Part shown: positions 9,044-18,806 of the stretch, one piece after another
How the letters are laid out: each line of letters begins with the position of its first letter
Position numbering within the stretch: the first letter of the stretch is position 1
Origin: Bacillus velezensis
GTDB taxonomy: Bacteria > Bacillota > Bacilli > Bacillales > Bacillaceae
Length of the DNA: 64,000 nucleotides
Reading direction: 5' to 3'
NCBI RefSeq assembly: GCF_001461825.1
Contig: NZ_LLZC01000020.1
Location: 496,001 to 560,000 of the forward strand
Program-made: the position numbers and the translations under genes
The notes under the pieces: generated by a model
Told to the model about the DNA's origin: nothing
Database searches by the model: none
The model's input: the letters and a program-made list of their open reading frames with translations, nothing else

Positions 9044-9214
9044 TCATTCGTTCCCTACTAGATATGTTGCAGTGTCCCCACATAATTCACAGGCTGTGGA
9101 TAAACTGTTAGTATGTTCGATTTTTCTGATTTCGGGCGGAAGCTCATGATCATCTATGTACATGTCCAGCACGGTTTCGATATGTTCTTCACAAGAATAA
9201 TAAGCGGTTTTCAT
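9044..9214 (-). CDS. yyzF: YyzF-like CxxH/CxxC small protein
   Basis: 56 aa from the ATG at 9214, with GGAGG seven bases upstream. Contains YYSCEEHIETVLDMYI near the start and CELCGDTATYLV at the end, a four-ligand (C..H...CxxC) arrangement expected to bind zinc. This matches the small CxxH/CxxC protein family found next to rlmH in Bacillus. Function unknown. Transcribed in the same direction as rlmH, about 80 bases upstream of it. Confidence 0.8.
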   Translation of the reverse strand: MKTAYYSCEEHIETVLDMYIDDHELPPEIRKIEHTNSLSTACELCGDTATYLVGNE

Positions 9215-9337
9215 TGTTACATCCTCCGATTTTCTTTTGCACACGGCAATTGTTCTCTTTTCAATATAACCTATTTATACACATGTTAGTAGTGCTTCGG
9301 GCTGAGTTTTATCCACAATTCGGCAAATCACGCGCAA

Positions 9338-9369
9338 AAAGAGCCGGCGTTTTTAGCATCCGGCTCTTT
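9338..9369 (-). terminator. Intrinsic terminator at the 3' end of the 56-aa membrane-protein gene
   Basis: Perfect 10-bp stem AAAGAGCCGG/CCGGCTCTTT with a 12-base loop, followed on the minus strand by TT-rich sequence; it overlaps the stop of the gene ending at 9368. Confidence 0.8.
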
Positions 9370-9538
9370 ACGTGTTTTCTCTTTTTTCTAAGCGAAGGAC
9401 GAACAGAATTCCTAATAGACACGCCAGCAGTGTAGAGCATACATCTATCCAGTCCAGCTTTCCGCCGTTTAAAAAAGAGTTGGTTATCACGGAAACCAGG
9501 AGAATGGTTACGGTCACCGCGGCAAGCTTTTTCTTCAT
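9368..9538 (-). CDS. 56-aa membrane protein of unknown function
   Basis: ATG at 9538 with AGGAGGGAG upstream. The product begins MKKKLAAVTVTILLVSVITN and has a second hydrophobic stretch (CSTLLACLLGILFVLRL) before a charged tail EKRENT, so two membrane helices. No family recognised. It lies 26 bases downstream of another two-helix gene in the same direction and ends in a terminator, so the two probably form a small operon. Confidence 0.65.
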   Translation of the reverse strand: MKKKLAAVTVTILLVSVITNSFLNGGKLDWIDVCSTLLACLLGILFVLRLEKRENT

Positions 9539-9564
9539 CGGCTCCCTCCTAAATTCCTCTATCT

Positions 9565-9744
9565 CTATGTTCGGTCGGCTTTTTTCTTGTTATATAGCCT
9601 GATCATGAGGGTCACAACGATATATACAATCATAATCAATGCCCCGTTACTCACATCAGGGTATCCAATCAACATATTCATTATGACAAAAACAATGGTT
9701 ATACAAATGACGGACAACAATAAGAAGATACTGAATGATTTCAA
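9565..9744 (-). CDS. YycQ-like small membrane protein
   Basis: 59 aa from a TTG at 9744, preceded by AAGAAGGTG. Two hydrophobic helices: SIFLLLSVICITIVFVIMNM and ALIMIVYIVVTLMIRLY, then NKKKADRT. A longer reading (88 aa from 9831) would run through a good terminator hairpin at 9785-9806, so the shorter start is preferred. Position behind yycP matches B. subtilis yycQ; I could not compare sequences. Function unknown. Confidence 0.6.
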   Translation of the reverse strand: MKSFSIFLLLSVICITIVFVIMNMLIGYPDVSNGALIMIVYIVVTLMIRLYNKKKADRT

Positions 9745-9779
9745 ATGAACACCTTCTTTCTTGCAGTAACGTTTCATTA

Positions 9780-9806
9780 TAAAAAGCTTACCAAAAGCGG
9801 CAAGCT
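9780..9806 (-). terminator. Terminator between yycP and the yycQ-like gene
   Basis: Minus-strand stem AGCTTGCC/GGTAAGCT (one G-U pair), loop GCTTTT, followed by TTTTATAA, directly behind the yycP stop codon. Confidence 0.7.
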
Positions 9807-9827
9807 CTTCCGAAATGTTTATACTCT

Positions 9828-10991
9828 TCAAAACCCACCCATCACCTGCACATCATACAGCTTGAGATGGCTTTTCGGCGTGACGATGTTTTTTAAGTTT
9901 GGGATGGTCAGGTCGTTCAGCTTTTTGCCCGTTTTCAGGTCGAAAGATTCGATTTTGGCGGGCTTTTTGTAGCTGTACGTAAACAGATACAGCTTTCCGT
10001 TTTGATGAGTCAGCTCCTTGAAGTCGGCCTTCATTCGGGATGCGGGGAGCTTGAAGGCTTTTTTGCTTTTTCCGGTCTCAGGGTTGATGCGGTAGACGGT
10101 TCCGAAGCCGTCAACGAAATAGAAGCTGCGCCGCTCCATGAAAAAGCTTTTTTTGAAGCTGAACGGCATGGAGTCATAGATCGTCTGTTCGTCATTTTTA
10201 TAAGCGGCGATGTCATATGTTTTGATGGCGCCGCTGTTTTTCATGACTTTCACCATTTGATAGATGTGATCTGCTTTTTCCCCTCTGGTGACAAAGCAGA
10301 CGGCGCTGTCGTCCGCGGCGAGCTGGGATTCGACAGACGTGCCTTCTTTATACGTCCACGTCGCGATTGATGTTGTATGGAGCTTTTCTTTATCGGCCTG
10401 AATGTCTTGGACGTGATAGCCTTTTTCGTCATCTGTCGGCGTAAGTGCGAAAAGATGATCTTTAAAAAAGCCTGAAGCGCGGATATAGTGCGGGATGACG
10501 TCTTGCTTCCACTTGCCGTCAATCTGGCGGTACAGCTCTGAGCGATAGCTGCCGCCGCTCTTGTCGTAGCCCGAATTATACAGCGTGTAAAAGCCTTTCG
10601 CCCGTTCGATATATCCCGCACTGTCTCCCGTATGCTGGTACGCTCTTTTATACGTGTGAAGGCCGCCCTGAACGGTGTAGATTCCTTTTTTGTCCTCCAG
10701 CAGCACGCTGCTGTCATGCACTTTGGCCGATCCGAGCTCAAGCCCCTTCATGTGATAAGAAGAAAGCCGTCCTTTTTCATCGGCGAAGAGGGCGTAGCTT
10801 TTTCCGCCGCCGAACGTGTCTTGGTCAGCCGCAGTGGAGAAATACAGCAGCGCCTCTTTATCTTTCAGAAAATCAGGGTCATTTAATGTGTCTCTCGCAA
10901 CCTCCGCAGGATCTTCCGTGCGGAAATAGAAGAAGCATAAGACCGCTGCGGCGGCGATGATCACTAAGGGAATCCAGATGATTTTTTTCAC
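9828..10991 (-). CDS. yycP: YycP-like membrane-anchored protein with possible beta-propeller
   Basis: 387 aa. Residues 1-25 form an N-terminal membrane anchor (MKKIIWIPLVIIAAAAVLCF). The rest is extracellular and rich in short beta-type repeats such as KAFKLPASRMKADFKELTHQ, GKLYLFTYSYKKP and SFDLKTGKKL, suggestive of a propeller of about six blades. No lipobox or catalytic motif. It follows yycO by ten bases, an arrangement shared with B. subtilis yycOP. Function unknown; an extracytoplasmic partner of the YycO protein is a guess from linkage. Confidence 0.7.
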   Translation of the reverse strand: MKKIIWIPLVIIAAAAVLCFFYFRTEDPAEVARDTLNDPDFLKDKEALLYFSTAADQDTFGGGKSYALFADEKGRLSSYHMKGLELGSAKVHDSSVLLEDKKGIYTVQGGLHTYKRAYQHTGDSAGYIERAKGFYTLYNSGYDKSGGSYRSELYRQIDGKWKQDVIPHYIRASGFFKDHLFALTPTDDEKGYHVQDIQADKEKLHTTSIATWTYKEGTSVESQLAADDSAVCFVTRGEKADHIYQMVKVMKNSGAIKTYDIAAYKNDEQTIYDSMPFSFKKSFFMERRSFYFVDGFGTVYRINPETGKSKKAFKLPASRMKADFKELTHQNGKLYLFTYSYKKPAKIESFDLKTGKKLNDLTIPNLKNIVTPKSHLKLYDVQVMGGF

Positions 10992-11001
10992 ATTGTTCTC
11001 C

Positions 11002-11754
11002 TTAGTGAATGGTCAGAATCGTGGTTGTGTAGGACGAGCTTGTGATGTCGCGCGGATATACGCCTAAGCCGCCGTTAGAGTCGATATCAATCCCCGCTTT
11101 TAAAAGGAATGCCGACCACAGCAGTTTTGAGCAGTTTTTGGCGCCTTCATGGCCCGTATTTCTGTTATTGACGAAGTTGAAGGAGTACTCATCACCGACT
11201 CTTGATACAGCCCAGTCAGCGGCGGCTTGTTTTTGGGCGTCGGTGACTTTTACGGTCTGGACGATTGAATTGTCTTCGACTTCTCTGCCGTTATAAGCAA
11301 TCTGGCGGACGCCGTCTCCCGGCACGGATTCGACAATTTTATCAGCGGATGAATACATGCCGACATGCCCGTGGTTGTAATAAGCCGTGTATGAGTTCGT
11401 GTAATAAATATTGCCTTTTGTGCTTTTCGGAAGTTTTTTGGTTCCTGACGATCCGCCCATCGCAGAGATCTCTTCTTTGGAAGCGATTACATTTCCTTGC
11501 ACCTTGTCTGCCGTGATTTCTTGATGAAACTGCTTGAGAATTGCTTCTGTTGAAACGTGCTTCTGTTTGGCAAGCTCTTTGGCGGATTGGAGAACGTCTT
11601 GAGGAGTCGTGCCCTGCTGAAGCTCTGCGATTTCTTTTGCGTAGCGGGCTGTTTCTGTTTCTTTCGCTTTTACATTCATACCGGAGAACGACAGAACCAT
11701 GGTGAATGACAGGGCAAACGGGAGGACGGCTTTGAACAGCTTTTTACACATCAT
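11002..11754 (-). CDS. yycO: YycO-like secreted NlpC/P60-fold (YiiX-type) protein
   Basis: 250 aa from the ATG at 11754 (AAGAGGCGAAGTC upstream). Residues 1-31 are a signal peptide. The C-terminal half has a permuted papain fold signature: GHVGMYSSADKIVES (candidate catalytic His near residue 125), then DWAVSRVGDEYSFNF and NCSKLLWSAFLLKAGIDID (candidate catalytic Cys). Proteins of this YiiX/YycO group are thought to be amidases or acyltransferases acting on lipids or cell-wall peptides. Forms a pair with yycP. Confidence 0.75.
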   Translation of the reverse strand: MMCKKLFKAVLPFALSFTMVLSFSGMNVKAKETETARYAKEIAELQQGTTPQDVLQSAKELAKQKHVSTEAILKQFHQEITADKVQGNVIASKEEISAMGGSSGTKKLPKSTKGNIYYTNSYTAYYNHGHVGMYSSADKIVESVPGDGVRQIAYNGREVEDNSIVQTVKVTDAQKQAAADWAVSRVGDEYSFNFVNNRNTGHEGAKNCSKLLWSAFLLKAGIDIDSNGGLGVYPRDITSSSYTTTILTIH

Positions 11755-11934
11755 GACTTCGCCTCTTTTCTTTGAGTATAATTTTTCCACATTTGTATTA
11801 TATGACGGAATTGCGATAAAAAAATATACAATTTACAGATTTTTAAAAATTTTATAACAATATGTAAATCTTATGCATAAAACATTTTCAAATATAAGGA
11901 AATCCGGTTATCATACAAGAAAGGGGGAGGACAT

Positions 11935-12915
<981 letters not shown>

Positions 12916-12944
12916 CAAAAGAGGCCCAGCGTGCGGGCCCCTTT

Positions 12945-13418
12945 TCATGACAGCTTTTTGCTCATGATGACATCCGTCTCCAGAAATCCCGTCTTCTCAT
13001 ACAGCTTCCGCGCCGTTTCGTTATGAGCGAACACATGGAGAGAAATCTTGCGGACACCCAGGTCTTTGGCTTTGTCCTCCAGGCTTGCGAGCGCCTCTTT
13101 CGCATAGCCTTTGCCGCGGAAAGGCGGATGAAGGCCGAAATCATAAATAAACGCGTCCTGCTGCGGGTGGTCCGGATCGGCGTGCAACCACAGCCAGCCC
13201 GCATTTTCCTTTCCGTCCAATGTCAGCGTCCATAAATAGTGATCGGCCGTCTCCAAGCCGTCAGGAAGCAGGTCTTCAAACGCCAGCTCCGCTAACTCCG
13301 GCGCTTCGTCAGGCAGCCATGTTCCCGCTTTTACCTTTTCTTCAGCGTAATGCTTGGTTGAATGGGCGAGATAGGACTGAAATTCTTGTCCTGTCATCGG
13401 CTGCAGCGTGATAGCCAT
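12945..13418 (-). CDS. yycN: YycN, GNAT-family N-acetyltransferase
   Basis: 157 aa. GNAT core with acetyl-CoA loop HPPFRGKGYAKEALASLEDKA (Q/RxxGxG/A variant) and the C-terminal NETARKLYEKTGFLETD motif. Start ATG at 13418 follows AAGGAGTG. Faces the aldo/keto reductase gene convergently. Substrate not predictable; polyamine or small-molecule acetylation is typical of the family. Confidence 0.85.
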   Translation of the reverse strand: MAITLQPMTGQEFQSYLAHSTKHYAEEKVKAGTWLPDEAPELAELAFEDLLPDGLETADHYLWTLTLDGKENAGWLWLHADPDHPQQDAFIYDFGLHPPFRGKGYAKEALASLEDKAKDLGVRKISLHVFAHNETARKLYEKTGFLETDVIMSKKLS

Positions 13419-13465
13419 TGAATCACTCCTTACAAAACACGGACCGAAAGCGGTATCATGCAGTA

Positions 13466-13600
13466 TTATCCGAAGGCTCCGTTTTCCGCCGGTTTTATGA
13501 TTTGGTCGGCTTGTGCCGTTGAACCAGTTTGTGCAAATAATCCAATCGAAATGAGACTTGCCAAGGCTGCTGAGAGTACAATGAATTTACATGTTTTCAT
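13466..13600 (-). CDS. Phr-type secreted signalling peptide precursor
   Basis: 44 aa, starting at the ATG at 13600 that overlaps the last 14 bases of the rap gene, as in known rap-phr pairs. It begins MKTCKFIVLSAALASLISIG, a Sec signal, with a likely signal-peptidase site after STAQA. The remaining exported tail ends in AENGAFG. Phr precursors are cut again outside the cell to a five- or six-residue peptide that is taken up by Opp and blocks its Rap partner. The C-terminal NGAFG or ENGAFG would be the candidate, but it does not resemble the PhrG, PhrC or PhrF pheromones I know. Confidence 0.75.
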   Translation of the reverse strand: MKTCKFIVLSAALASLISIGLFAQTGSTAQADQIIKPAENGAFG

Positions 13601-14702
13601 TACGAATCCCCTCCGTTAATCTCAAAATTTGGTCATTGGCATCAATTGATTCCTGAAAATACTTCGCCGCCAGTTTGTAATTCTCCTGTTTTTTAAAATG
13701 CGCCGCGGCTTGATACGACAAATCGGAAACGTCACTCCACAGCTCTTTCCTTCTTAACTCGGCGAAAGCTGATTCAAGCGATTCTTCACTCTGGTCAATA
13801 AAGACATGCTGTAAGATGCGCAGCTTTTGGGTGTATACGGGCTCGTTTTTTTCTTCAGCGGCATTCAGCGCTTTATGCAGCCAAAACCGGCCCTCATCCA
13901 TCTGTTCCTGTTTCAATAACACTCTGGCCAGCATGTACAGACTCCGCACCGAATATGCTGATTGCAAATGCTCCTTTTGATCGAGAGCCGTTTCAAACTC
14001 GACCCGCGCCTCCTCAAGCTTTTCCTGTCTTTCATAGCAAATGCCTGCGTTAAAGTGGGCGAGCGCCTCAATATGCGGATCGCCCGCTTTGGCGGCTTGA
14101 TGAACCGCCGTCTGCAGGAGCTCTTCGGCTTTCTGGTAGTGAAACAAGTCCATTCTGTTACAGCCGATCACCATGAAACACTGTGCTTCTCTGACCGCGT
14201 ACATTTCATTGGCTTTGTAGATCTCCAACGCTTTTTCCGCGTGGTTCATTGCAAAGTAGTTTTGGCGGATTTCATAGTAGGCAATCGCCACTTGATAATT
14301 AAACTCGGCTCTTTCAATCTCATTCGGTATGTGCCGGAGCCTGCTTTCAGCAATCCGGTAAAAATTTATTGCGTTCATAAACCGTTTACGGTAAAACTCG
14401 TGCATTCCGGAAAAGAAATAATAATAGTATTGAATCATCTGGTCTGTTTTTTCTTTATCGGCGTTCAGCTGGATCGTTTTTAAAATGCCGTCTGTTTTCT
14501 CATACTCTTCCATCAAAAGCTTATAGCGGGAATCAATTAAATTAAAATAAAGGAGCACCGTTTGATTTTGTGTCATATTTTGCAGATCCGTAAGCAGTTG
14601 TTCTCTTAACGCCTCAGCCGATTCGGTGTTGTGCTTTTTGATTTCCTCATACCAGTCACTGATTTTTTTCGCAACTGTTTCGTGGGCCATCACCTCAGCC
14701 AT
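13587..14702 (-). CDS. Rap-family response-regulator aspartate phosphatase / DNA-binding inhibitor
   Basis: 371 aa, the normal Rap length. N-terminal three-helix bundle (VAKKISDWYEEIKKHN ... FNLIDSRYKLLMEEYE) followed by about six TPR repeats (for example ALAHFNAGICYERQEKLEEA, SLYMLARVLLKQEQMDEGRF, LAAKYFQESIDAND). Start ATG at 14702 has GGAGGTG nine bases upstream. Rap proteins either dephosphorylate Spo0F or block regulators such as ComA and DegU. Position between yycN and rocF is that of rapG in B. subtilis, which inhibits DegU, but the partner peptide is different, so I leave the symbol blank. Confidence 0.85.
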   Translation of the reverse strand: MAEVMAHETVAKKISDWYEEIKKHNTESAEALREQLLTDLQNMTQNQTVLLYFNLIDSRYKLLMEEYEKTDGILKTIQLNADKEKTDQMIQYYYYFFSGMHEFYRKRFMNAINFYRIAESRLRHIPNEIERAEFNYQVAIAYYEIRQNYFAMNHAEKALEIYKANEMYAVREAQCFMVIGCNRMDLFHYQKAEELLQTAVHQAAKAGDPHIEALAHFNAGICYERQEKLEEARVEFETALDQKEHLQSAYSVRSLYMLARVLLKQEQMDEGRFWLHKALNAAEEKNEPVYTQKLRILQHVFIDQSEESLESAFAELRRKELWSDVSDLSYQAAAHFKKQENYKLAAKYFQESIDANDQILRLTEGIRNENM

Positions 14703-14759
14703 CTGTCAGGACACCTCCCTTTCCCATTTTGTGTAATAAATATATCATATTTACAGTTC

Positions 14760-14826
14760 CGAAAAGAGGGTGAAAGCCCTCTAGTTTCCTCATGGCAACA
14801 AAAAAACCCCCGCAGGTGCGGAGGCT
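14760..14826 (-). terminator. Tandem terminator hairpins after rocF
   Basis: Minus strand: first hairpin CCTCCGCA/TGCGGGGG followed by seven T; second AGAGGG/CCCTCT followed by TTTTC. They separate the roc operon from rap. Confidence 0.8.
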
Positions 14827-14832
14827 CATATT

Positions 14833-15723
14833 TTATAATAGTTTTTTTCCCAACAAAGATTCTACCAGCTCGACCGCTGTTTTGCCGGTTTTGTTTTTGT
14901 GATCGAGGATCGGGTTGACTTCGACAAATTCAGCTGAAGTAATGATGTCGGCATCATACAGCATTTCCATTGCCAAGTGGCTTTCACGGTAGCTGATGCC
15001 GCCGACGACAGGCGTGCCTACGCCGGGTGCGTCGCTCGGATCAAGGCCGTCGAGGTCAAGGCTGAGGTGAACGCCGTCACAGTCTGACAGGTAGTCAATG
15101 GTTTCTTCAATGACCTTTGTCATGCCGAGGCGGTCAATCTCATGCATCGTATAGACCTTCATGCCTGTTTCCTTAATGTATTCACGCTCGCCTTCATCAA
15201 GCGATCTCGCGCCGATGATGACGACGTTCTCCGGCTTGATTTTCGGGGCATAGCCGCCCAGGTTCACCAATGTGTCGTGCCCGACGCCAAGGCTGACGGC
15301 CAGCGGCATTCCGTGAATATTCCCTGACGGCGATGTTTCCAGGGTGTTTAAGTCGCCGTGTGCGTCGTACCAGATGACGCCGAGCTGTTTATAGTGCTTT
15401 GCCGTTCCTGTCAGCGTTCCGATCGCGATGCTGTGATCGCCGCCCAGGACGAGAGGGAACCGCTCATTCTCAATGACGCTGTCCACCTTTTGGGCGAGCT
15501 GCTCGTTCCCCGAGAGCACAGAGTTCAGATTTTTCAGCTCTTCATCATTTTTGAGTTTTTCACGATTGACGGGGATGTCGCCTAAGTCTTCCACCGCATA
15601 CCCCATGTCAGATAACCGTTCAATGAGATGCGCGTAGCGGATGGCGCTCGGGCCCATGTCCACTCCGCGTCGTGCTTGTCCTAAATCCATCGGCATTCCA
15701 ATAACTGAGATATTCTTGTTCAT
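14833..15723 (-). CDS. rocF: RocF, arginase
   Basis: 296 aa from the ATG at 15723 (GAGGTGG upstream), the same length as B. subtilis RocF; the extra MEKR of a longer reading has no ribosome-binding site. Ureohydrolase manganese ligands are visible: GGDHSIAIG, WYDAHGDLNT, SLDLDGLDP and AEFVEVNPILD. Cytoplasmic enzyme converting arginine to ornithine and urea, the first step of arginine catabolism. Last gene of the rocD-rocE-rocF order, ending in tandem terminators. Confidence 0.97.
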   Translation of the reverse strand: MNKNISVIGMPMDLGQARRGVDMGPSAIRYAHLIERLSDMGYAVEDLGDIPVNREKLKNDEELKNLNSVLSGNEQLAQKVDSVIENERFPLVLGGDHSIAIGTLTGTAKHYKQLGVIWYDAHGDLNTLETSPSGNIHGMPLAVSLGVGHDTLVNLGGYAPKIKPENVVIIGARSLDEGEREYIKETGMKVYTMHEIDRLGMTKVIEETIDYLSDCDGVHLSLDLDGLDPSDAPGVGTPVVGGISYRESHLAMEMLYDADIITSAEFVEVNPILDHKNKTGKTAVELVESLLGKKLL

Positions 15724-15796
15724 CCGTTTTTCCACCTCAACATGTTGTATGTTGTCCTGTGCGGGTTTCTCAAAGATGACTTGGACACGAAAAGAT

Positions 15797-17197
15797 TTAA
15801 AGCTCTATCTGTTTTTCTGACTGCTTATGCTTTTTTACATACAGATGATAGACGATAACGCACACCGCCATGAACGGGATGCCGCAATAAAGGGCGAGCC
15901 GCTGTTCTGAATCAAATGCGAGGCTGATCAGAACGACCGTGTTTAACGTCAGCCCGATAATAGGCAGCACCGGGTACAGCGGTGTTTTAAACTTCAGGTC
16001 TTCCACTTTGCCGCCTTCGCGGATGTATTTCCGTCTGAACATCAGCTGTGACAGGGAAATCGTAATCCAGCCGACCTGCGCGCTTAGTCCGGCTAATGAT
16101 AAGAGAAACATATAAACGGTTTCCGGCGCTGCCACTTTAGACAGCAGTGACAGGCAGGCGACGGCCAGCGTCACGATCAGAGCGTTCATCGGCACCCCGC
16201 GTTTATTTGTTTTGCCGAGCGATTTAAAGGCTTGTCCTTCGTTCGCCATGGCATATAAGATACGCGTCGATGCAAACAGGCCTGAGTTGGCCACTGAGAG
16301 CAGCGCAATTAAGATAACAAAGTTCATAATATCGGCGGCATATGGAATACCGATTTGTTCAAACACCACGACAAACGGGCTTTCGACCACTCCCGCCTGC
16401 TTCCACGGAATCATGCCGGCAATGACGATAATGGAGAGAACGAAAAAGACAAGCGTTCTCCATACCGTCTGCCGGATAGAGCGCGGAATCGTTTTCTCGG
16501 GATTTTCACTTTCTCCCGCGGCAACCCCGATCAGCTCCGTTCCCTGGAACGCGAAGTTTACGGTAATCATCGTAATAAGCATAGCCTTAATGCCGTTCGG
16601 AAACAATCCATCCTCATAAAAATGAGAGAAGAAAGGAGCCTGCTCGCCGTGTTTCATGTCAATCAGGCCGAACATGGCGGCGCCGCCCAAAATAATAAAC
16701 AGCAGAATGACTACAATTTTAATGCCGGAAAACCAAAATTCCGACTCAGCGAACGCTTTTGTGGTAATGGCGTTCAAAAGAAACATCAGTCCGACAAACA
16801 CGAGGCACCACACCCACACGGGAACATGCGGAAACCAGCGGAGCATCAATTGTCCCGCAGATAAAAACTCAATGGCGCATGTCACCGCCCAGCCGAGCCA
16901 GTACAGCCAGCCGAATGCGAAACCGAAAGCGGGGCTGATGAATTTGGTTGCGTACGTCTGAAACGACCCTGATACGGGAAGGGCAACCGCAAGCTCGCCT
17001 AAGCAGAGCATGGTCAAAAACATAATAAAGCCGCCGACCAGATAAGACAGAACCGCGCCCAGCGGTCCCGCCTGGTTAATTGTAAATCCGGTACTCAGGA
17101 AAAACCCGGTGCCGATCACTCCGCCTAATGAAATCATAAACAAATGGCGTGATTTCATTGTGCGCTGAAGCTGATTCTCTTTTTGATTTGTATTCAC
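15797..17197 (-). CDS. rocE: RocE, arginine/ornithine permease
   Basis: 466 aa from the GTG at 17197 (AAGGGG nine bases upstream), matching the B. subtilis length. Amino-acid/polyamine/organocation permease with twelve hydrophobic segments. The family signature near the N-terminus is RHLFMISLGGVIGTGFF, and GFAFGWLYWLGWAVTCAIEF and VAAGESENPEKTIPR also fit. Imports arginine or ornithine for the RocF/RocD pathway. It lies 74 bases upstream of rocF. Confidence 0.95.
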   Translation of the reverse strand: MNTNQKENQLQRTMKSRHLFMISLGGVIGTGFFLSTGFTINQAGPLGAVLSYLVGGFIMFLTMLCLGELAVALPVSGSFQTYATKFISPAFGFAFGWLYWLGWAVTCAIEFLSAGQLMLRWFPHVPVWVWCLVFVGLMFLLNAITTKAFAESEFWFSGIKIVVILLFIILGGAAMFGLIDMKHGEQAPFFSHFYEDGLFPNGIKAMLITMITVNFAFQGTELIGVAAGESENPEKTIPRSIRQTVWRTLVFFVLSIIVIAGMIPWKQAGVVESPFVVVFEQIGIPYAADIMNFVILIALLSVANSGLFASTRILYAMANEGQAFKSLGKTNKRGVPMNALIVTLAVACLSLLSKVAAPETVYMFLLSLAGLSAQVGWITISLSQLMFRRKYIREGGKVEDLKFKTPLYPVLPIIGLTLNTVVLISLAFDSEQRLALYCGIPFMAVCVIVYHLYVKKHKQSEKQIEL

Positions 17198-17280
17198 TAT
17201 TCTGCACCCCTTCAGCAACTTGTATTGGAACCAAGCCGGTGCTTTGAAACCGATTTGCTGTCCAAAGAGCCTCTATTTGT

Positions 17281-17310
17281 ATATGAATGTTATATTAAAT
17301 TCATTTTCGT
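17281..17310 (-). promoter_or_regulatory. Possible ARG box (AhrC site) upstream of rocE
   Basis: AT-rich imperfect repeat ATGAATGTTATATTAAATTC, similar to ARG-box half sites (consensus near CATGAATAAAAATTCA). It lies in the 220-base rocD-rocE gap; AhrC is a known activator of roc genes. Weak evidence by eye. Confidence 0.3.
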
Positions 17311-17420
17311 ACATAAAGATACATTATACTAAAATACTGTCGCCGCGCAAATAGAGTGTGCTGAATTTTTTATTTGTAAATTCCATACAAGCCGAGGGAA
17401 AGCATTGCCGCATCAAGGTT

Positions 17421-18626
17421 TTACGCGTTTTGAAGCACGTTTGTGATCTTTTGGATCGCCCAGTCCAAGTCTTCCTTGGAAATCATTAACGGCGGTGCAA
17501 AACGGATCACGGTATCATGTGTTTCTTTGCATAAAAGCCCTTCGCCTTTCAGCTTTTCACAATAAGGGCGGGCCGCTTCTGTCAGTTCAACGCCGATAAA
17601 CAGGCCGCGTCCGCGCACGTCTTTTATGATCGGGTTATCAATTTTCTCAAGCTCTTCTTTAAAATAACGGCCAAGCTGAAGGGAACGCTCTGCCAGCCCT
17701 TCTTCCTCAAGGACTTCAAGAGATGCGAGCGATACCGCGCAAGCGAGCGGGTTTCCGCCGAATGTCGAGCCGTGGGAACCCGGGTTAAACACGCCGAGAA
17801 TGTCACGGTTCGCCGCGATGCACGAAATCGGGAAGACGCCCCCGCCGAGTGCTTTGCCTAAGATGAACATATCCGGTACGATATTTTCCCAGTCAACCGC
17901 GAATGTTTTCCCTGTGCGGCCGAGTCCCGTCTGAATTTCATCAGCGATCAGAAGTACATTTTCTTCCTTACAAATGGCTGCCGCTTCTTGTAAAAATCCT
18001 TCCGGCGGAATGACGATGCCCGCTTCTCCCTGAATCGGTTCGAATAAGAAAGCGGCTGTGTTCGGCGTAATCGCCCGGCGCAGCGCTTCTGCGTCTCCGT
18101 ATGGAATTAATTTTATACCCGGAAGCATAGGTCCGAAACCGCGTTTATACTCATCTTCTGAAGAAAGGGATACCGCAAGCATCGTTCTGCCGTGGAAGTT
18201 GCCGATACACGCAATGATTTCCGCCTGGTTATCCGCTACTCCTTTGACCTCATATGCCCAGCGTCTCGCCGCTTTGACAGCGGATTCAACGGCTTCCGCC
18301 CCCGTATTCATCGGCAGAATCATATCTTTTCCGGTCAGCTTGGCTGTTTTCTCATAAAACGGACCGAGCTGATCATTATGGAACGCGCGTGACGTCAGAG
18401 TGATTTTATCCGCCTGATCCTTCAGCGCCTGAATGATCTTCGGATGTCTGTGCCCCTGGTTCACCGCAGAATAAGCACTCAGCATATCCATATATTGATT
18501 ACCTTCAGGGTCTTTTACCCAAACACCCTGCGCCTCGGAAATAACAATCGGCAGAGGATGATAGTTGTTCGCGCCGTAATGTGAAGTTTGGCTGATAATT
18601 TCTTGAGATTTTGTGAAAGCTGACAT
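17421..18626 (-). CDS. rocD: RocD, ornithine aminotransferase
   Basis: 401 aa from the ATG at 18626 (GGGGGAATC upstream), equal to the B. subtilis enzyme; the upstream open frame to 18833 is non-coding. Class-III PLP aminotransferase: [20 protein letters not shown], pyridoxal-binding [16 protein letters not shown] and the Schiff-base lysine in [12 protein letters not shown]. Converts ornithine and 2-oxoglutarate to glutamate semialdehyde and glutamate. First gene of the roc operon, behind a sigma-54-type promoter. Confidence 0.97.
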   Translation of the reverse strand: MSAFTKSQEIISQTSHYGANNYHPLPIVISEAQGVWVKDPEGNQYMDMLSAYSAVNQGHRHPKIIQALKDQADKITLTSRAFHNDQLGPFYEKTAKLTGKDMILPMNTGAEAVESAVKAARRWAYEVKGVADNQAEIIACIGNFHGRTMLAVSLSSEDEYKRGFGPMLPGIKLIPYGDAEALRRAITPNTAAFLFEPIQGEAGIVIPPEGFLQEAAAICKEENVLLIADEIQTGLGRTGKTFAVDWENIVPDMFILGKALGGGVFPISCIAANRDILGVFNPGSHGSTFGGNPLACAVSLASLEVLEEEGLAERSLQLGRYFKEELEKIDNPIIKDVRGRGLFIGVELTEAARPYCEKLKGEGLLCKETHDTVIRFAPPLMISKEDLDWAIQKITNVLQNA

Positions 18627-18688
18627 AATCTGATTCCCCCTTGTTTTGTAATCATTCAACATTAGATCTTGCTTTCCCTTTTTATAAA

Positions 18689-18704
18689 GCAAGTTCCGTG
18701 CCAA
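18689..18704 (-). promoter_or_regulatory. SigL (sigma-54) -24/-12 promoter of the roc operon
   Basis: Minus strand reads TTGGCACGGAACTTGC, a close match to the consensus TTGGCAC-N5-TTGC with conserved GG and GC. It is about 65 bases upstream of rocD, as expected for RocR/SigL control. Confidence 0.9.
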
Positions 18705-18745
18705 TCCGAAAAAACGGGATGTTTCGCCAGCATTCTTTCTTTTCC

Positions 18746-18769
18746 CGCAAAATTTTCCGGCAGTTTGCG
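18746..18769 (-). promoter_or_regulatory. RocR upstream activating site, imperfect copy
   Basis: Inverted half sites CGCAAAATT and GTTTGCG about 45 bases upstream of the SigL promoter. Likely the weaker of two RocR-binding UAS elements. Confidence 0.55.
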
Positions 18770-18782
18770 TGCAAACTTCAGC

Positions 18783-18806
18783 CAAGCGCAAAATTTTTTT
18801 GCGTTT
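18783..18806 (-). promoter_or_regulatory. RocR upstream activating site, rocD-side copy of a 24-bp repeat
   Basis: Contains the perfect 17-bp inverted repeat CGCAAAATTTTTTTGCG (18787-18803). The same 24 bases recur at 19899-19922 next to rocR. It resembles RocR enhancer sites. Confidence 0.7.

Noticed and set aside
10002-10370. Plus-strand ORF of 122 codons opposite yycP
   Set aside because: Mirror of the yycP coding frame; no start signals.
16212-16864. Two overlapping plus-strand ORFs opposite rocE
   Set aside because: Antisense to a well-conserved permease; no motif in either.
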